A DNA stretch of 61,227 nucleotides from CAZGMN01 sp964645765. GTDB taxonomy: Bacteria > Acidobacteriota > Aminicenantia > Aminicenantales > Aminicenantaceae. The translations under genes were made by a program, and so were the position numbers. Below the pieces are notes generated by a model. The model saw only the letters and a list, made by a program, of their open reading frames with translations. It was not told the DNA's origin and made no database searches. The stretch spans positions 1 through 61,227 of the forward strand of contig CAZYBE010000018.1 of the NCBI GenBank assembly GCA_964645765.1, read 5' to 3'. Positions 1 through 7,787 of the stretch are shown piece by piece; the stretch's first letter is position 1, and every line of letters starts with the position of its first letter.

Positions 1-25
1 GGCTTTGCCTCGCTGGGGCAAAGCC
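1..25. repeat. Perfect hairpin with TCGCTGG loop at the window edge
   Basis: Nine-base perfect arms GGCTTTGCC and GGCAAAGCC (1-9 and 17-25) enclose the loop TCGCTGG. A second hairpin at 37357-37385 has exactly the same 7-base loop and CC/GG closing pairs but a different stem. The element lies downstream of folC and may be cut by the window edge. No T-tract follows on the folC strand inside the window, so a terminator role is not supported. Confidence 0.7.
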
Positions 26-36
26 TGCGTGTTTTT

Positions 37-88
37 GAACCCACTGACCTGAGCTCTCAAACGGTTTTATAACCACTCAGCCTGAGCT
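37..88 (-). repeat. AACCGTT-family palindromic repeat, overlapping the folC 3' end
   Basis: Read on the minus strand it contains CTCAGGCTGAGTGGTTATAA followed by AACCGTTT, then a second half-copy CTCAGGTCAGTGGGTTC. The same core occurs at 53414-53466 and, with changed arms, at 56909-56961. The last six folC residues (AQAEWL) and its stop codon are encoded by this repeat. Confidence 0.65.
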
Positions 89-1365
89 ATCTTTTTAATC
101 TCACCGATAAGATAGAGTGAGCCGGCAGCCAGCACGCAGCCATCTCCTCCAGCACTGCGTCGAGCCAAACCCAAGGCGTCTTCGAGGTCTGGCACGACAG
201 CAATTCGGCCTTCAAACTTGGGAGCTTTGGACATTATCTCCTCGGGTGAGGCGGCTCTCAAGCAAGGAAATCGAGCGAGGATGACTTTTTTGGCCATGGG
301 AAAGAGGGTATCGGCAATCTTCGAAATCTCTTTATCGCGCATGACAGCAAAGACAAGAATCAGGGAAGAAGGAAGAAAATCTTTTATGTATTTTTTTAAC
401 GCTTGAGCTCCTTCGCAATTATGAGCGCCATCGAGAATGATTAAAGGCTTATGGGAAACAACTTCCAGGCGGCCATCCCACTCGGCTTTCTCTATGCCCT
501 CAACGATCTTTCTCTTTTCCAGCTTCTGCCAGTTTTTAGATAACTGCTCCGCAGCGGCGATAGCCACTGCTGCATTCCTTCCCTGGTGTTCTCCGCGAAG
601 GGAAGGAGAGAAATGATATTTCCCTGCTTTGGTCTCGTAGACAAAAGAATAACCATTTTTATCTTTTCTTGCCTGGAAGCATCCTCTCCTTGAAAAAACA
701 CGGTGAAATGGAGCCGAAAGCTCATCAGCCCTTTTTTTTATGGTCTCGCAGGCTTCGCTCTCTTTGACTCCGCAGACCACAGGAACGCCGTTCTTTATAA
801 TCCCGGCTTTCTCAAAGGCTATCTGACCTAAAGTTTCTCCTAAAAACTGTTGATGCTCTCCAGAAATCGTAGTGATCACTGAAACGCAGGGCATGACAAC
901 ATTGGTGGCATCAAATCTTCCGCCCATTCCGACTTCAAGGACAGCAAAATCCACCTGTTGCTCCTCAAAATAAAGAAAAGCCAGACAGGTGAGGTGCTCA
1001 AAATAGGTGGGCGGAGAGGGCAGCGTTTTTGCGGCAACAAGCTCCTCGATTCTCTGCCTGAGCACTGTCAGCAGCCGGCAGAAACTTCGAGCCGGAATGA
1101 GCTTGTCTCCGATGCGAATCCTCTCCTCGGCCCTGATCAGATGGGGAGAGGTGAAAAGCCCGACCCGAAAGCGATGGAGAGCCAAAGTCTTGCTGATCAT
1201 GGCGCAGACCGAGCCTTTTCCGTTTGTGCCCGCCACTAACAGAGAGGGGTATTTCAGATGGGGGTTGCCAAAAGAAGAAAGGACTGTCCGAATGTTGTCC
1301 AGGCCGAGCTTGATGCCCAGGCTTTGGATTTCTTCGAGGTAGCGCTGGCATTGTTCGTAATTCAT
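67..1365 (-). CDS. folC: Bifunctional folylpolyglutamate synthase / dihydrofolate synthase
   Basis: Cytoplasmic Mur-ligase-family enzyme that joins glutamate to dihydropteroate and to folates using ATP. The 432 residues match the usual length. The P-loop AGTNGKGSV lies at residues 45-53, followed by the family signature TSPHL and, in the C-terminal domain, the segment LDGAHN. The ATG overlaps the stop of accD by four bases, so translation is probably coupled. accD-folC is a conserved pair also found in Escherichia coli. The extreme C-terminus (AQAEWL) is encoded by a palindromic repeat copy, so the natural C-terminus has probably been replaced without loss of the catalytic domains. Confidence 0.95.
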   Translation of the reverse strand: MNYEQCQRYLEEIQSLGIKLGLDNIRTVLSSFGNPHLKYPSLLVAGTNGKGSVCAMISKTLALHRFRVGLFTSPHLIRAEERIRIGDKLIPARSFCRLLTVLRQRIEELVAAKTLPSPPTYFEHLTCLAFLYFEEQQVDFAVLEVGMGGRFDATNVVMPCVSVITTISGEHQQFLGETLGQIAFEKAGIIKNGVPVVCGVKESEACETIKKRADELSAPFHRVFSRRGCFQARKDKNGYSFVYETKAGKYHFSPSLRGEHQGRNAAVAIAAAEQLSKNWQKLEKRKIVEGIEKAEWDGRLEVVSHKPLIILDGAHNCEGAQALKKYIKDFLPSSLILVFAVMRDKEISKIADTLFPMAKKVILARFPCLRAASPEEIMSKAPKFEGRIAVVPDLEDALGLARRSAGGDGCVLAAGSLYLIGEIKKIAQAEWL

Positions 1366-2153
1366 GCCGGGAGGTTCAGAAAAAGACGCAGGGCCTTTAT
1401 GAGGTAAGAACGCAAGTTCTTCCTTTCCACCACCCCATCCAGCATCCCGTGCTGGAGGAGAAACTCTGAACGCTGGAATCCTTTGGGCAGCTTTTCCTTA
1501 ATGGTCTGTTCTATGACTCTAGGACCGGCAAATCCAATAAGAGCAGCGGGCTCGCCAATGTTGATGTCGCCCAGCATGGCAAAGCTGGCTGTGACTCCCC
1601 CTGTGGTGGGGTCCACCAGCAATGAAATATAAGGAATCCCTGCCTCATCCAGGCTGGCGATGGCCGCGCTCGTCTTCATCAGCTGCATCAGGGAATAAAC
1701 ACCCTCCTGCATTCTTGCCCCTCCGGAACAGGAGACGATGATAAGTGGTGTACGCTCCTCGAGGGCAAGCTCGGTCGCTCTGGTGATTTTTTCTCCAACG
1801 ACCGAGCCCATGCTCCCTCCCATAAAAGAGAAGTCCATGGCAGCGATGATGACTTTTATCCCCCCCAGCTTCCCTTGCGCATTCAGCACGGCGTCGGGGA
1901 GAGATGTTCGCTCTCGACTTTCCTCCAACCTCTGAGAATACTTTTGGCCATCCTCAAATTTAAGCGGGTCCAGAGGAAAAATGTTCTGATGGATAAGCTC
2001 ATACTGGCCATCATCAAAGAGCATGGCCAGCCGCTCTGTCGCCGAGAGTCTGAAATGGAAGTTGCAGGATGGACAGACTGAAAGATTGTCGAGAATGTCC
2101 TGCTTGTAGAGGATTTTGTGACAGTTGTTACATCGTGTCCACAATTGATCCAT
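1362..2153 (-). CDS. accD: Acetyl-CoA carboxylase carboxyltransferase subunit beta
   Basis: Beta subunit of the carboxyltransferase that moves the carboxyl group from biotin to acetyl-CoA, the first step of fatty-acid synthesis. The N-terminal zinc ribbon is complete (C8, C11, C27, C30). The crotonase-fold body carries the family segments GGSMGSVVGEKI and SGGARMQEG. The length of 263 residues is slightly short but normal for the family. The partner accA is not in this window. The gene overlaps folC by four bases and lies 48 bases after the receiver gene on the same strand, so all three are probably one transcript. Confidence 0.96.
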   Translation of the reverse strand: MDQLWTRCNNCHKILYKQDILDNLSVCPSCNFHFRLSATERLAMLFDDGQYELIHQNIFPLDPLKFEDGQKYSQRLEESRERTSLPDAVLNAQGKLGGIKVIIAAMDFSFMGGSMGSVVGEKITRATELALEERTPLIIVSCSGGARMQEGVYSLMQLMKTSAAIASLDEAGIPYISLLVDPTTGGVTASFAMLGDINIGEPAALIGFAGPRVIEQTIKEKLPKGFQRSEFLLQHGMLDGVVERKNLRSYLIKALRLFLNLPA

Positions 2154-2201
2154 TATTTTTCACCGCGAATTAACGTTTTCTCTTGATTATAAATTATCTT
2201 G

Positions 2202-2678
2202 TCAAGAAGAGGTGCGTTTTTTAATCCTACGGGCAAGATTTTTAATCACTGTTTCTTCACTGGGAATTCCCTGAATATCAGAAACCTCTTCTTCTTTTTC
2301 CTCATCGCCCTTTATCAGCTTCAGGACAAATTCCAATAATTTTTCCTTGTCGTAGGGCTTCTCAAAGTATTCAGTGGCACCAAGGTTGCGAATGGCTTCG
2401 CCTCGATACTGATGCCCTTTGTAGACTGAGGTGATGATTATGATCGGGAGTTTCCCTTTTGTTTCCTTGAAGATTCTATGTGTCAGGTCAAATCCATGAA
2501 GCTTGGGGAGCATGGCTTCAAGGATGACCAGGTCTGGGTCTTCAGTTTTAAATTTTTCATAGGCCTCTGCGCCATCCATGGCTCTTATCATCTTAAAGTG
2601 GTGGGGTTCGAGAAGCTCAGCCAGAGAATCCAAGCTTCTCTTGTCGAAATCGACAATCAGGATTTTCTTTTCGGCCAT
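2202..2678 (-). CDS. Stand-alone receiver-domain protein with Glu at the phospho-acceptor site
   Basis: A single CheY-like receiver domain (about residues 5-125) with a charged 30-residue tail and no output domain. The acidic pocket (D10, D12), the switch threonine (T83) and the lysine (K107, in EKP) are in place. The residue that should be the phosphorylated aspartate is E54, in VILEAMLP, encoded by GAA. Glu can mimic a phosphorylated state, so the protein may be constitutively active or work without a kinase. No histidine kinase lies nearby. It precedes accD-folC on the same strand, which could link it to lipid or folate metabolism, but that is only context. Confidence 0.85.
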   Translation of the reverse strand: MAEKKILIVDFDKRSLDSLAELLEPHHFKMIRAMDGAEAYEKFKTEDPDLVILEAMLPKLHGFDLTHRIFKETKGKLPIIIITSVYKGHQYRGEAIRNLGATEYFEKPYDKEKLLEFVLKLIKGDEEKEEEVSDIQGIPSEETVIKNLARRIKKRTSS

Positions 2679-2974
2679 AATGTAGAAAAATTCTAAATTA
2701 AACTGGTAAGGTTGTCAACAAACTGAAGAAATTGAAGAACTCATTTTCCAGAATCCCCTGGCCTTCATTTTGGCTTCGCCCCCTCATGAGAGATAGCAAT
2801 TTATGAAGAGAGGAAAAAATAATCAAAAATATTCGGCAGGGGCTACCGGGGAGTTCTTCAGGAGAGTATGGAGGTCGAATGGCAGAGTAAGCCCAGAAGT
2901 CGTCGTCTGTTCTTCAAGAATAACTTTTTTGCCACAGATTAAGGTGAATGATATAATTCTGTTGAAACGGAAAC

Positions 2975-3718
2975 ATGTTTATTTCGATTGTCTCGGCAGT
3001 TGCCTTTGTGGTGCTCATTCTCTCACTTCTGGGCTATCCTCGGCTCAGATTACCTCGCCAAGCAAGTATTGAAGGCATTAAAAATCCCGAAGCGGCCCAG
3101 GGATATGACCGAATCAGCCGGAACCCCCAATTCAAATTTCTGCGACGCATGATTGCCAGAGAGCTAAAGAGATATCATCCGGAGGGAATTATGGTCGATG
3201 CTGGCTGCGGTCCCGGTTATCTGGTTGCGCTCATCGCGAAATCATTCCCTCAGCTGCAGGTTATCGGAATAGATATTGCGAAAGAAATGGTGGAGGCAGC
3301 AACCCGCAACATATCCTCTCTTAGCTTTAATGAGCGGGTAAGGTTTCAACAGGGGGATATCAAGAAGCTGCCTTTCGAAGATAACGCCGTAGATTTTGTG
3401 GTAAGCACCCTGTCTCTTCATCACTGGTCTAATCCCAAACAGGCTCTGCATGAGATTCATAGAGTCCTGAAGCCTGGAGGGCAATTCCTTGTCTTTGATT
3501 TAAGGAGGGATGGTCGTCGCTTTTTTTACTGGCTCCTTCGCTTCGGCCAGGCGTTCGTTATGCCAGCTTCTCTTCGAGATATCAACGAACCTTCCGGCTC
3601 AATCTTGTCAAGCTACGTGCCTCGTGAGGCAGAAGCTCTCCTCTCTGGAATCCCGTTTCAAAAATGGCGAATTAAGCCGAGAACCGCCTGGATGTTTATC
3701 TGGGGACGCAAAAGTTGA
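2975..3718 (+). CDS. Class I SAM-dependent methyltransferase with N-terminal membrane segment
   Basis: A 247-residue Methyltransf_11-type protein. A hydrophobic segment at residues 1-20 could anchor it in the membrane. The SAM-binding motif VDAGCGPG is at residues 74-81, followed by the acidic ribose contact in GIDIAKEM and the post-motif RVLKPGG. The substrate cannot be told from sequence. It stands alone on the plus strand, divergent from the receiver gene, with a 296-bp upstream region in which I see no other convincing gene. The downstream intergenic region separates it from the exporter operon. Confidence 0.85.
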   Translation: MFISIVSAVAFVVLILSLLGYPRLRLPRQASIEGIKNPEAAQGYDRISRNPQFKFLRRMIARELKRYHPEGIMVDAGCGPGYLVALIAKSFPQLQVIGIDIAKEMVEAATRNISSLSFNERVRFQQGDIKKLPFEDNAVDFVVSTLSLHHWSNPKQALHEIHRVLKPGGQFLVFDLRRDGRRFFYWLLRFGQAFVMPASLRDINEPSGSILSSYVPREAEALLSGIPFQKWRIKPRTAWMFIWGRKS

Positions 3719-3725
3719 CTAAATA

Positions 3726-3755
3726 TGCCGCCTCCCCTCGCTGGTTGCTGCGGCA
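3726..3755. repeat. Short inverted repeat containing CTCGCTGG
   Basis: TGCCGC (3726-3731) pairs with GCGGCA (3750-3755) around a segment that contains CCTCGCTGG. That segment matches the loop region of the hairpins at 1-25 and 37357-37385. The inner stem is lost, so this may be a degenerate member of that family. It lies just after the methyltransferase stop. Confidence 0.4.
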
Positions 3756-3789
3756 AGCCTCAACTTTCAGGCCAAATTCAGGGCAGATA

Positions 3790-3798
3790 TGTTATGAT
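3790..3798 (+). promoter_or_regulatory. Possible extended -10 promoter for the exporter operon
   Basis: TG followed by one base and TATGAT forms an extended -10 element 74 bases before the adaptor start. I do not see a convincing -35. The call rests on a single motif in an AT-rich intergenic stretch. Confidence 0.3.
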
Positions 3799-3871
3799 AT
3801 ATTGACATTCAAAATTATTTGACAACTGAAGAGAAAACATTTAAGTTGCACTTCTTTCATCGAGGAGAAGG

Positions 3872-4885
3872 ATGAGAAAACTTTTCAACCTATCCTCTGT
3901 TCTGCTCTTCATCCTTTTGCCGCTCTTCTTCATAAGTTGTAGAAAAGCTTCTAAAAATTCTGAGGCCATCGAAGCCTCAGGCCTAATCGAAGCCGTAGAG
4001 ACAGAGATCAGGGCTAAGGTTCAAGGAGAGGTCAAAGAGATTCATGTTCAGGAGGGAGATAAGATCAAGAAAGGAGACTTGCTCTGTCTTCTGGATGATG
4101 AAAAGCTTCTTATCCAGTTGAATCAGGTTCGAGCTGGCTTGCAAGGTTCGCGCTCAAAGTTAGAGCTATACAAGAAGGGGACAAAGAAGGAGCTCATTGC
4201 TGTGGCCAAGAATCAGTTGGAAGAGGCGGGGAAAGAGCTGGAGCTTGCCCAGAAGAATGAGCAGCGGCTGGCTAAGCTTCTCAGCGAAGGGGCAATCTCA
4301 GAAGCGCAAAAAGAGCAGGCCGATTTGAGGCTCAAGGCTGCCCAGGAAGGATATAAAAGCGCTATGGAAAACTACCAGCTTCTTTTGCGGGGAAAGGAAA
4401 AAGAAGAGATCGAGATGGCTGAGGCCGAAGCGAGCGGCTATCAAGCTCAAGAGCAATTCCTCCAGAGCCAGATTCAAGATACAAAAGTCGTTTCTCCGGT
4501 TGACGGCTTCCTCGAGATAAAGCACATCGAAAAGGGAGAGCTGGCCCTGCCGGGAACAATCCTCTTCAGCCTCATCGACCTAAACCAGACCTATGTCAAC
4601 GCTTACCTCCCTGAAAGATACATCGGAAGGATAAAACTCGGAAGTTCGGTCGAAGTCATCTCTGACTCTTTTCCACAACAAGTCTTTAAAGGACGAGTGG
4701 ACTACATCTCCGACCAAGCTGAATTTGCTCCAAAAAATATTCAAACCAAAGAAGAGCGCCTGAAGCTTGTCTTCAGGATCAAATCCTATCTTCAAAACGC
4801 AGAAGGCGAGCTCAAGCCGGGAATGCCAGTGGATGTAAAAATTATCATCGATTCCGTGCCTTCAAGAAAATCTCCGTCAAAGTAA
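3872..4885 (+). CDS. HlyD-family efflux adaptor lipoprotein (YbhG-like)
   Basis: Periplasmic adaptor of a tripartite ABC exporter. The signal peptide ends in a lipobox with C23, so it is probably lipid-anchored. A biotinyl-lipoyl-like half (EIHVQEGDKIKKGDLL) is followed by a long alpha-helical coiled coil rich in Lys, Glu, Ala and Gln (about residues 85-200) and then the second lipoyl half (VVSPVDGFLEI). A GAGGAG ribosome site precedes the ATG. It starts a five-gene plus-strand operon in the same order as Escherichia coli ybhG-ybhF-ybhS-ybhR. The natural substrate is unknown. The TolC-like gene at 59615-61162 could supply an outer membrane partner, but that is a guess. Confidence 0.9.
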   Translation: MRKLFNLSSVLLFILLPLFFISCRKASKNSEAIEASGLIEAVETEIRAKVQGEVKEIHVQEGDKIKKGDLLCLLDDEKLLIQLNQVRAGLQGSRSKLELYKKGTKKELIAVAKNQLEEAGKELELAQKNEQRLAKLLSEGAISEAQKEQADLRLKAAQEGYKSAMENYQLLLRGKEKEEIEMAEAEASGYQAQEQFLQSQIQDTKVVSPVDGFLEIKHIEKGELALPGTILFSLIDLNQTYVNAYLPERYIGRIKLGSSVEVISDSFPQQVFKGRVDYISDQAEFAPKNIQTKEERLKLVFRIKSYLQNAEGELKPGMPVDVKIIIDSVPSRKSPSK

Positions 4886-4934
4886 ACTCCATCCATGGCA
4901 GGGCAAGCATCTTATTTCCACGTAAAAAAGAGGA

Positions 4935-4987
4935 AAAAGGGAACAGTCCCCTTTTATACTGGGTAAAAAAGGGCACAGTCCCCTTTT
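4935..4987. repeat. Two tandem GGGGACAGTCCCC-type elements inside the exporter operon
   Basis: Two direct copies, AAAAAGGGAACAGTCCCCTTTT and the similar unit at 4966-4987 that has GGGCACAG, lie 10 bases apart between the adaptor and ATPase genes. Related elements occur at 40159-40204 and 53488-53511. They resemble REP-like palindromes. The second copy ends six bases before the ATPase ATG and occupies the place where a ribosome site is expected. Confidence 0.65.
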
Positions 4988-4993
4988 CTAAAA

Positions 4994-5920
4994 ATGATTG
5001 CGGCAAGAATAGAAAATCTGACAAAGAAGTTTGACCGGCTGACCGCCATCGATGGCATCAGCCTTGAAATCGAAAAGGGGAAAATCATCGGGCTCATCGG
5101 CCCTGACGGCGCGGGCAAGACGACTTTTCTCCGCCTGGTAGCAGGCTTGCTCAAGCCAAGCACAGGGTCGGTCATGGTTGAGCGAATCGATGTCGCCAAA
5201 AATCCCCAGCAGGTTAAGGCGAAGCTTGGCTATATGCCCCAGCATTTCAGCCTCTATGGAGACCTAACTGTCGCTGAAAACCTTAAGTTCTTTGCCGACC
5301 TCTATGGAGTCTCCAGAAATAAGTTTAGAGAACGAAAGAGAGAATTGCTCCATTTCAGCGGGCTCGCTCCCTTTGAAGAGAGATTGGCCTGGAATTTATC
5401 AGGAGGAATGCAAAAAAAATTGGCCCTGTCCTGTAACCTTTTCCATACCCCAGAGATTCTGCTCCTCGATGAGCCGACAACAGGAGTCGACCCCATCTCA
5501 AGAAGGGAGCTCTGGGAGCTGCTCTTCCAATTGAACAAGCAGGGAACGACCATTCTCATCACCACTCCTTACATGGACGAGGCCCAGAGATGCGATTTCG
5601 TCGGGTTCATCTATGAAGGACGGATGCTTAGCTTCAAGGTGCCTCAAAGACTGCTTCAGGAAATGAACGAGGAAATATTGGAGCTTGTGACCGAGCACAA
5701 GCAAGCCAGAAGCCTGCTGCGAAACATTCCTGGCCTGAAGAACATCTATCCTTACGGAGAGACTCTTCATCTTGCCTTCGAGCCGGGGAAAGAAGGAGAG
5801 GCGAGGACAAGAGATTTTTTAGATAAGGAAAAAATTCAAGCGCAAAGCCTGAAAAGAATCTCAGCCTCTTTCGAGGATGCATTCCTGGCCCTTGTCGAGG
5901 AGCAGAGAGCGAATGAATAG
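4994..5920 (+). CDS. ABC exporter ATP-binding protein (YbhF N-terminal-half type)
   Basis: 308-residue nucleotide-binding protein that powers the exporter. Walker A is GPDGAGKT (residues 36-43), with Asp in place of the usual Asn as is common in YbhF N-terminal halves. The signature is LSGGMQ and Walker B is LLLDEPTTGVD. In Escherichia coli the two ATPase domains are fused in one YbhF chain. Here they are separate genes that overlap by eight bases. No clear Shine-Dalgarno precedes the ATG, because a palindromic repeat abuts it. The C-terminal 80 residues are a regulatory-type extension seen in this subfamily. Confidence 0.92.
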   Translation: MIAARIENLTKKFDRLTAIDGISLEIEKGKIIGLIGPDGAGKTTFLRLVAGLLKPSTGSVMVERIDVAKNPQQVKAKLGYMPQHFSLYGDLTVAENLKFFADLYGVSRNKFRERKRELLHFSGLAPFEERLAWNLSGGMQKKLALSCNLFHTPEILLLDEPTTGVDPISRRELWELLFQLNKQGTTILITTPYMDEAQRCDFVGFIYEGRMLSFKVPQRLLQEMNEEILELVTEHKQARSLLRNIPGLKNIYPYGETLHLAFEPGKEGEARTRDFLDKEKIQAQSLKRISASFEDAFLALVEEQRANE

Positions 5921-6659
5921 CATCGAGGTCCAGAGCTTAACCAAAGCATTCGGCCGATTTACCGCAGTCGACCGCATCTCTTTCAGAGTCAAGAAAGGTG
6001 AAATTTTTGGCTTCCTCGGGCCGAACGGGGCTGGGAAATCAACCACAATCCGCATGCTGTGCGGAATCATCAGGCCCACCTCGGGTGAAGGGTCTGTCGG
6101 CGGGTTCAGCATCACTGCCCAGGCTGACGAGATAAAAAAAATCATCGGCTACATGTCCCAGCGTTTTACTCTCTATCAAGACCTGACTGTCGAGGAAAAC
6201 ATAGACTTTCACGGAGGAATCCACGGGCTCTCCCCCTCTTCTATAAAAGAAAGGAAAGGATGGGTGTTGAGAATGGCGGGTCTTGAAGGAAGGGAACATT
6301 CGCTGACAAGAGAACTCTCCGGCGGCTGGAAACAACGCCTATCACTTGGATGTGCCATCCTTCACCGGCCGCAAATTCTTTTCCTGGATGAGCCAACAGC
6401 AAGCGTCGACCCTGTCTCGCGCAGGGATTTCTGGGATTTGATTTATCAACTGTCAGAAGAAGGAACAACTGTCTTCGTCACCTCCCACTACATGGATGAA
6501 GTTGAGCGCTGTCACCGGCTGGCCATCATCTATTCGGGAAAAATCATCGCCGATGGCTCTCCTAAAGAATTGAAGAGAGAATTTACCGGCAGAGAGGAAT
6601 CGACCTTGGAGGATGTCTTCCTCTCGGCCATCAAAAAAGAAAAAAGCGATGAAAAATAG
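5913..6659 (+). CDS. ABC exporter ATP-binding protein (YbhF C-terminal-half type)
   Basis: 248-residue ATPase. The start at 5913 (MNSIEVQSL) is preferred over the longer frame from 5877 because it gives the family's normal N-terminus, follows a purine-rich AGGAGCAGAGAG, and overlaps the previous stop. Walker A is GPNGAGKS (residues 36-43), the signature is LSGGWKQ and Walker B is LFLDEPTASVD. It pairs with the preceding ATPase, so the exporter probably uses a heterodimeric motor. The tail overlaps the start of the first permease by 11 bases. Confidence 0.93.
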   Translation: MNSIEVQSLTKAFGRFTAVDRISFRVKKGEIFGFLGPNGAGKSTTIRMLCGIIRPTSGEGSVGGFSITAQADEIKKIIGYMSQRFTLYQDLTVEENIDFHGGIHGLSPSSIKERKGWVLRMAGLEGREHSLTRELSGGWKQRLSLGCAILHRPQILFLDEPTASVDPVSRRDFWDLIYQLSEEGTTVFVTSHYMDEVERCHRLAIIYSGKIIADGSPKELKREFTGREESTLEDVFLSAIKKEKSDEK

Positions 6660-7785
6660 AATCCTTCCTCTCGCGAGGAAAGAAATTCTGCATATCCTCA
6701 GAGACCCCAGAAGTCTGTACGGGTCTCTCATCATGCCCATAGTCCTGCTCATCCTTTTTGGCTATGCCATAACGTTTGATATCAAACATATTGCTATTGC
6801 CATTATCGACCAGGACAGTTCTTCCCTCAGCCGGGATTTTATCTCCCGAGTGGAGGGAAGCGAATACTTTGACCTCCTCTACCTTTCAAGCGCCTCTATT
6901 GGCTTTGAAAAGCTTCTCGATGAAGGGAAAGTCAAGATCATAATGGTAATTCCCAAGAATTTTTCTCGAGATTTATCAAAGGGAGAAGACTGCGCTCTTC
7001 AGCTCCTCATCGACGGAAGCAACAACAACACGGCCCAGGTCGCCTTAGGATACACTTCGCTGTTGGTCCAGAGCTTCTCCTCAAAAATCATTCTTGAAAA
7101 ACTAAACAGCAAGGGGACCGTGTTTCAGGCAGGGGCCCCTCCCATTGATATCAGACCCTCGGTCTGGTATAACCCTGAGCTTCGCAGTGTAAATTTTATC
7201 GTGCCGGGGATAATTGCCGTGGTGATGATGGTCCTGGCCTCAATCTCGAGCTCTTTGACCATTGCCCGTGAATGGGAAACAGGCACAATGGAACAGCTCA
7301 TCTCCACCCCAGCCAGGCCTTTTGAAATCACAATCGGCAAGCTCCTCCCCTATTTCTTCCTCGGCTTTATCCAGATCTTGCTGGTCATTCTTGTCGGAAC
7401 GCTCCTTTTTAAAGTGCCTCTGAGGGGAAACATACTCTTCCTCTTCTGCGGCTCGGCCGTCTTTCTTATCTGCGGCTCAGGCATAGGGCTTCTCATCTCA
7501 ACTATAACCAGGTCGCAGCAGCTGGCTTATATGCTTTCTATCCTCTTTACGCTTCTGCCCTCTTTTATTCTCTCCGGTTTTATTTTCCCCATCTCCAGCA
7601 TGCCCCGCATCATCCAGTTCTTTACATATCTCATTCCGGCAAGATACTTTCTAATCATCCTCAGGGGAATTTTTCTCAAGGGAAACGGTATTAAAGTTCT
7701 CTGGCCTCAAACTCTGGCGCTTCTCGTTTTTGCATCAGTCATTGTCCTCGCCTGCGCCAGGAGGCTGCGCTTAAGTCTGGAGTGA
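6649..7785 (+). CDS. ABC-2 type exporter permease (YbhS-like)
   Basis: 378-residue integral membrane protein. It has an N-terminal membrane helix (about residues 25-45), a large extracytoplasmic domain and a C-terminal bundle of about five helices with the ABC-2 signature REWETGTMEQLISTP. The start at 6649 (MKNRILPLARKE) is chosen over the longer frame because it overlaps the ATPase end and gives the usual N-terminus. It forms the channel together with the next gene. The two permeases are clear paralogues. Confidence 0.92.
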   Translation: MKNRILPLARKEILHILRDPRSLYGSLIMPIVLLILFGYAITFDIKHIAIAIIDQDSSSLSRDFISRVEGSEYFDLLYLSSASIGFEKLLDEGKVKIIMVIPKNFSRDLSKGEDCALQLLIDGSNNNTAQVALGYTSLLVQSFSSKIILEKLNSKGTVFQAGAPPIDIRPSVWYNPELRSVNFIVPGIIAVVMMVLASISSSLTIAREWETGTMEQLISTPARPFEITIGKLLPYFFLGFIQILLVILVGTLLFKVPLRGNILFLFCGSAVFLICGSGIGLLISTITRSQQLAYMLSILFTLLPSFILSGFIFPISSMPRIIQFFTYLIPARYFLIILRGIFLKGNGIKVLWPQTLALLVFASVIVLACARRLRLSLE

Positions 7786-7787
7786 AG

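Noticed and set aside
2803..3072. 89-residue plus frame upstream of the methyltransferase
   Set aside because: No ribosome site, mixed composition, and overlap with the better supported methyltransferase start.
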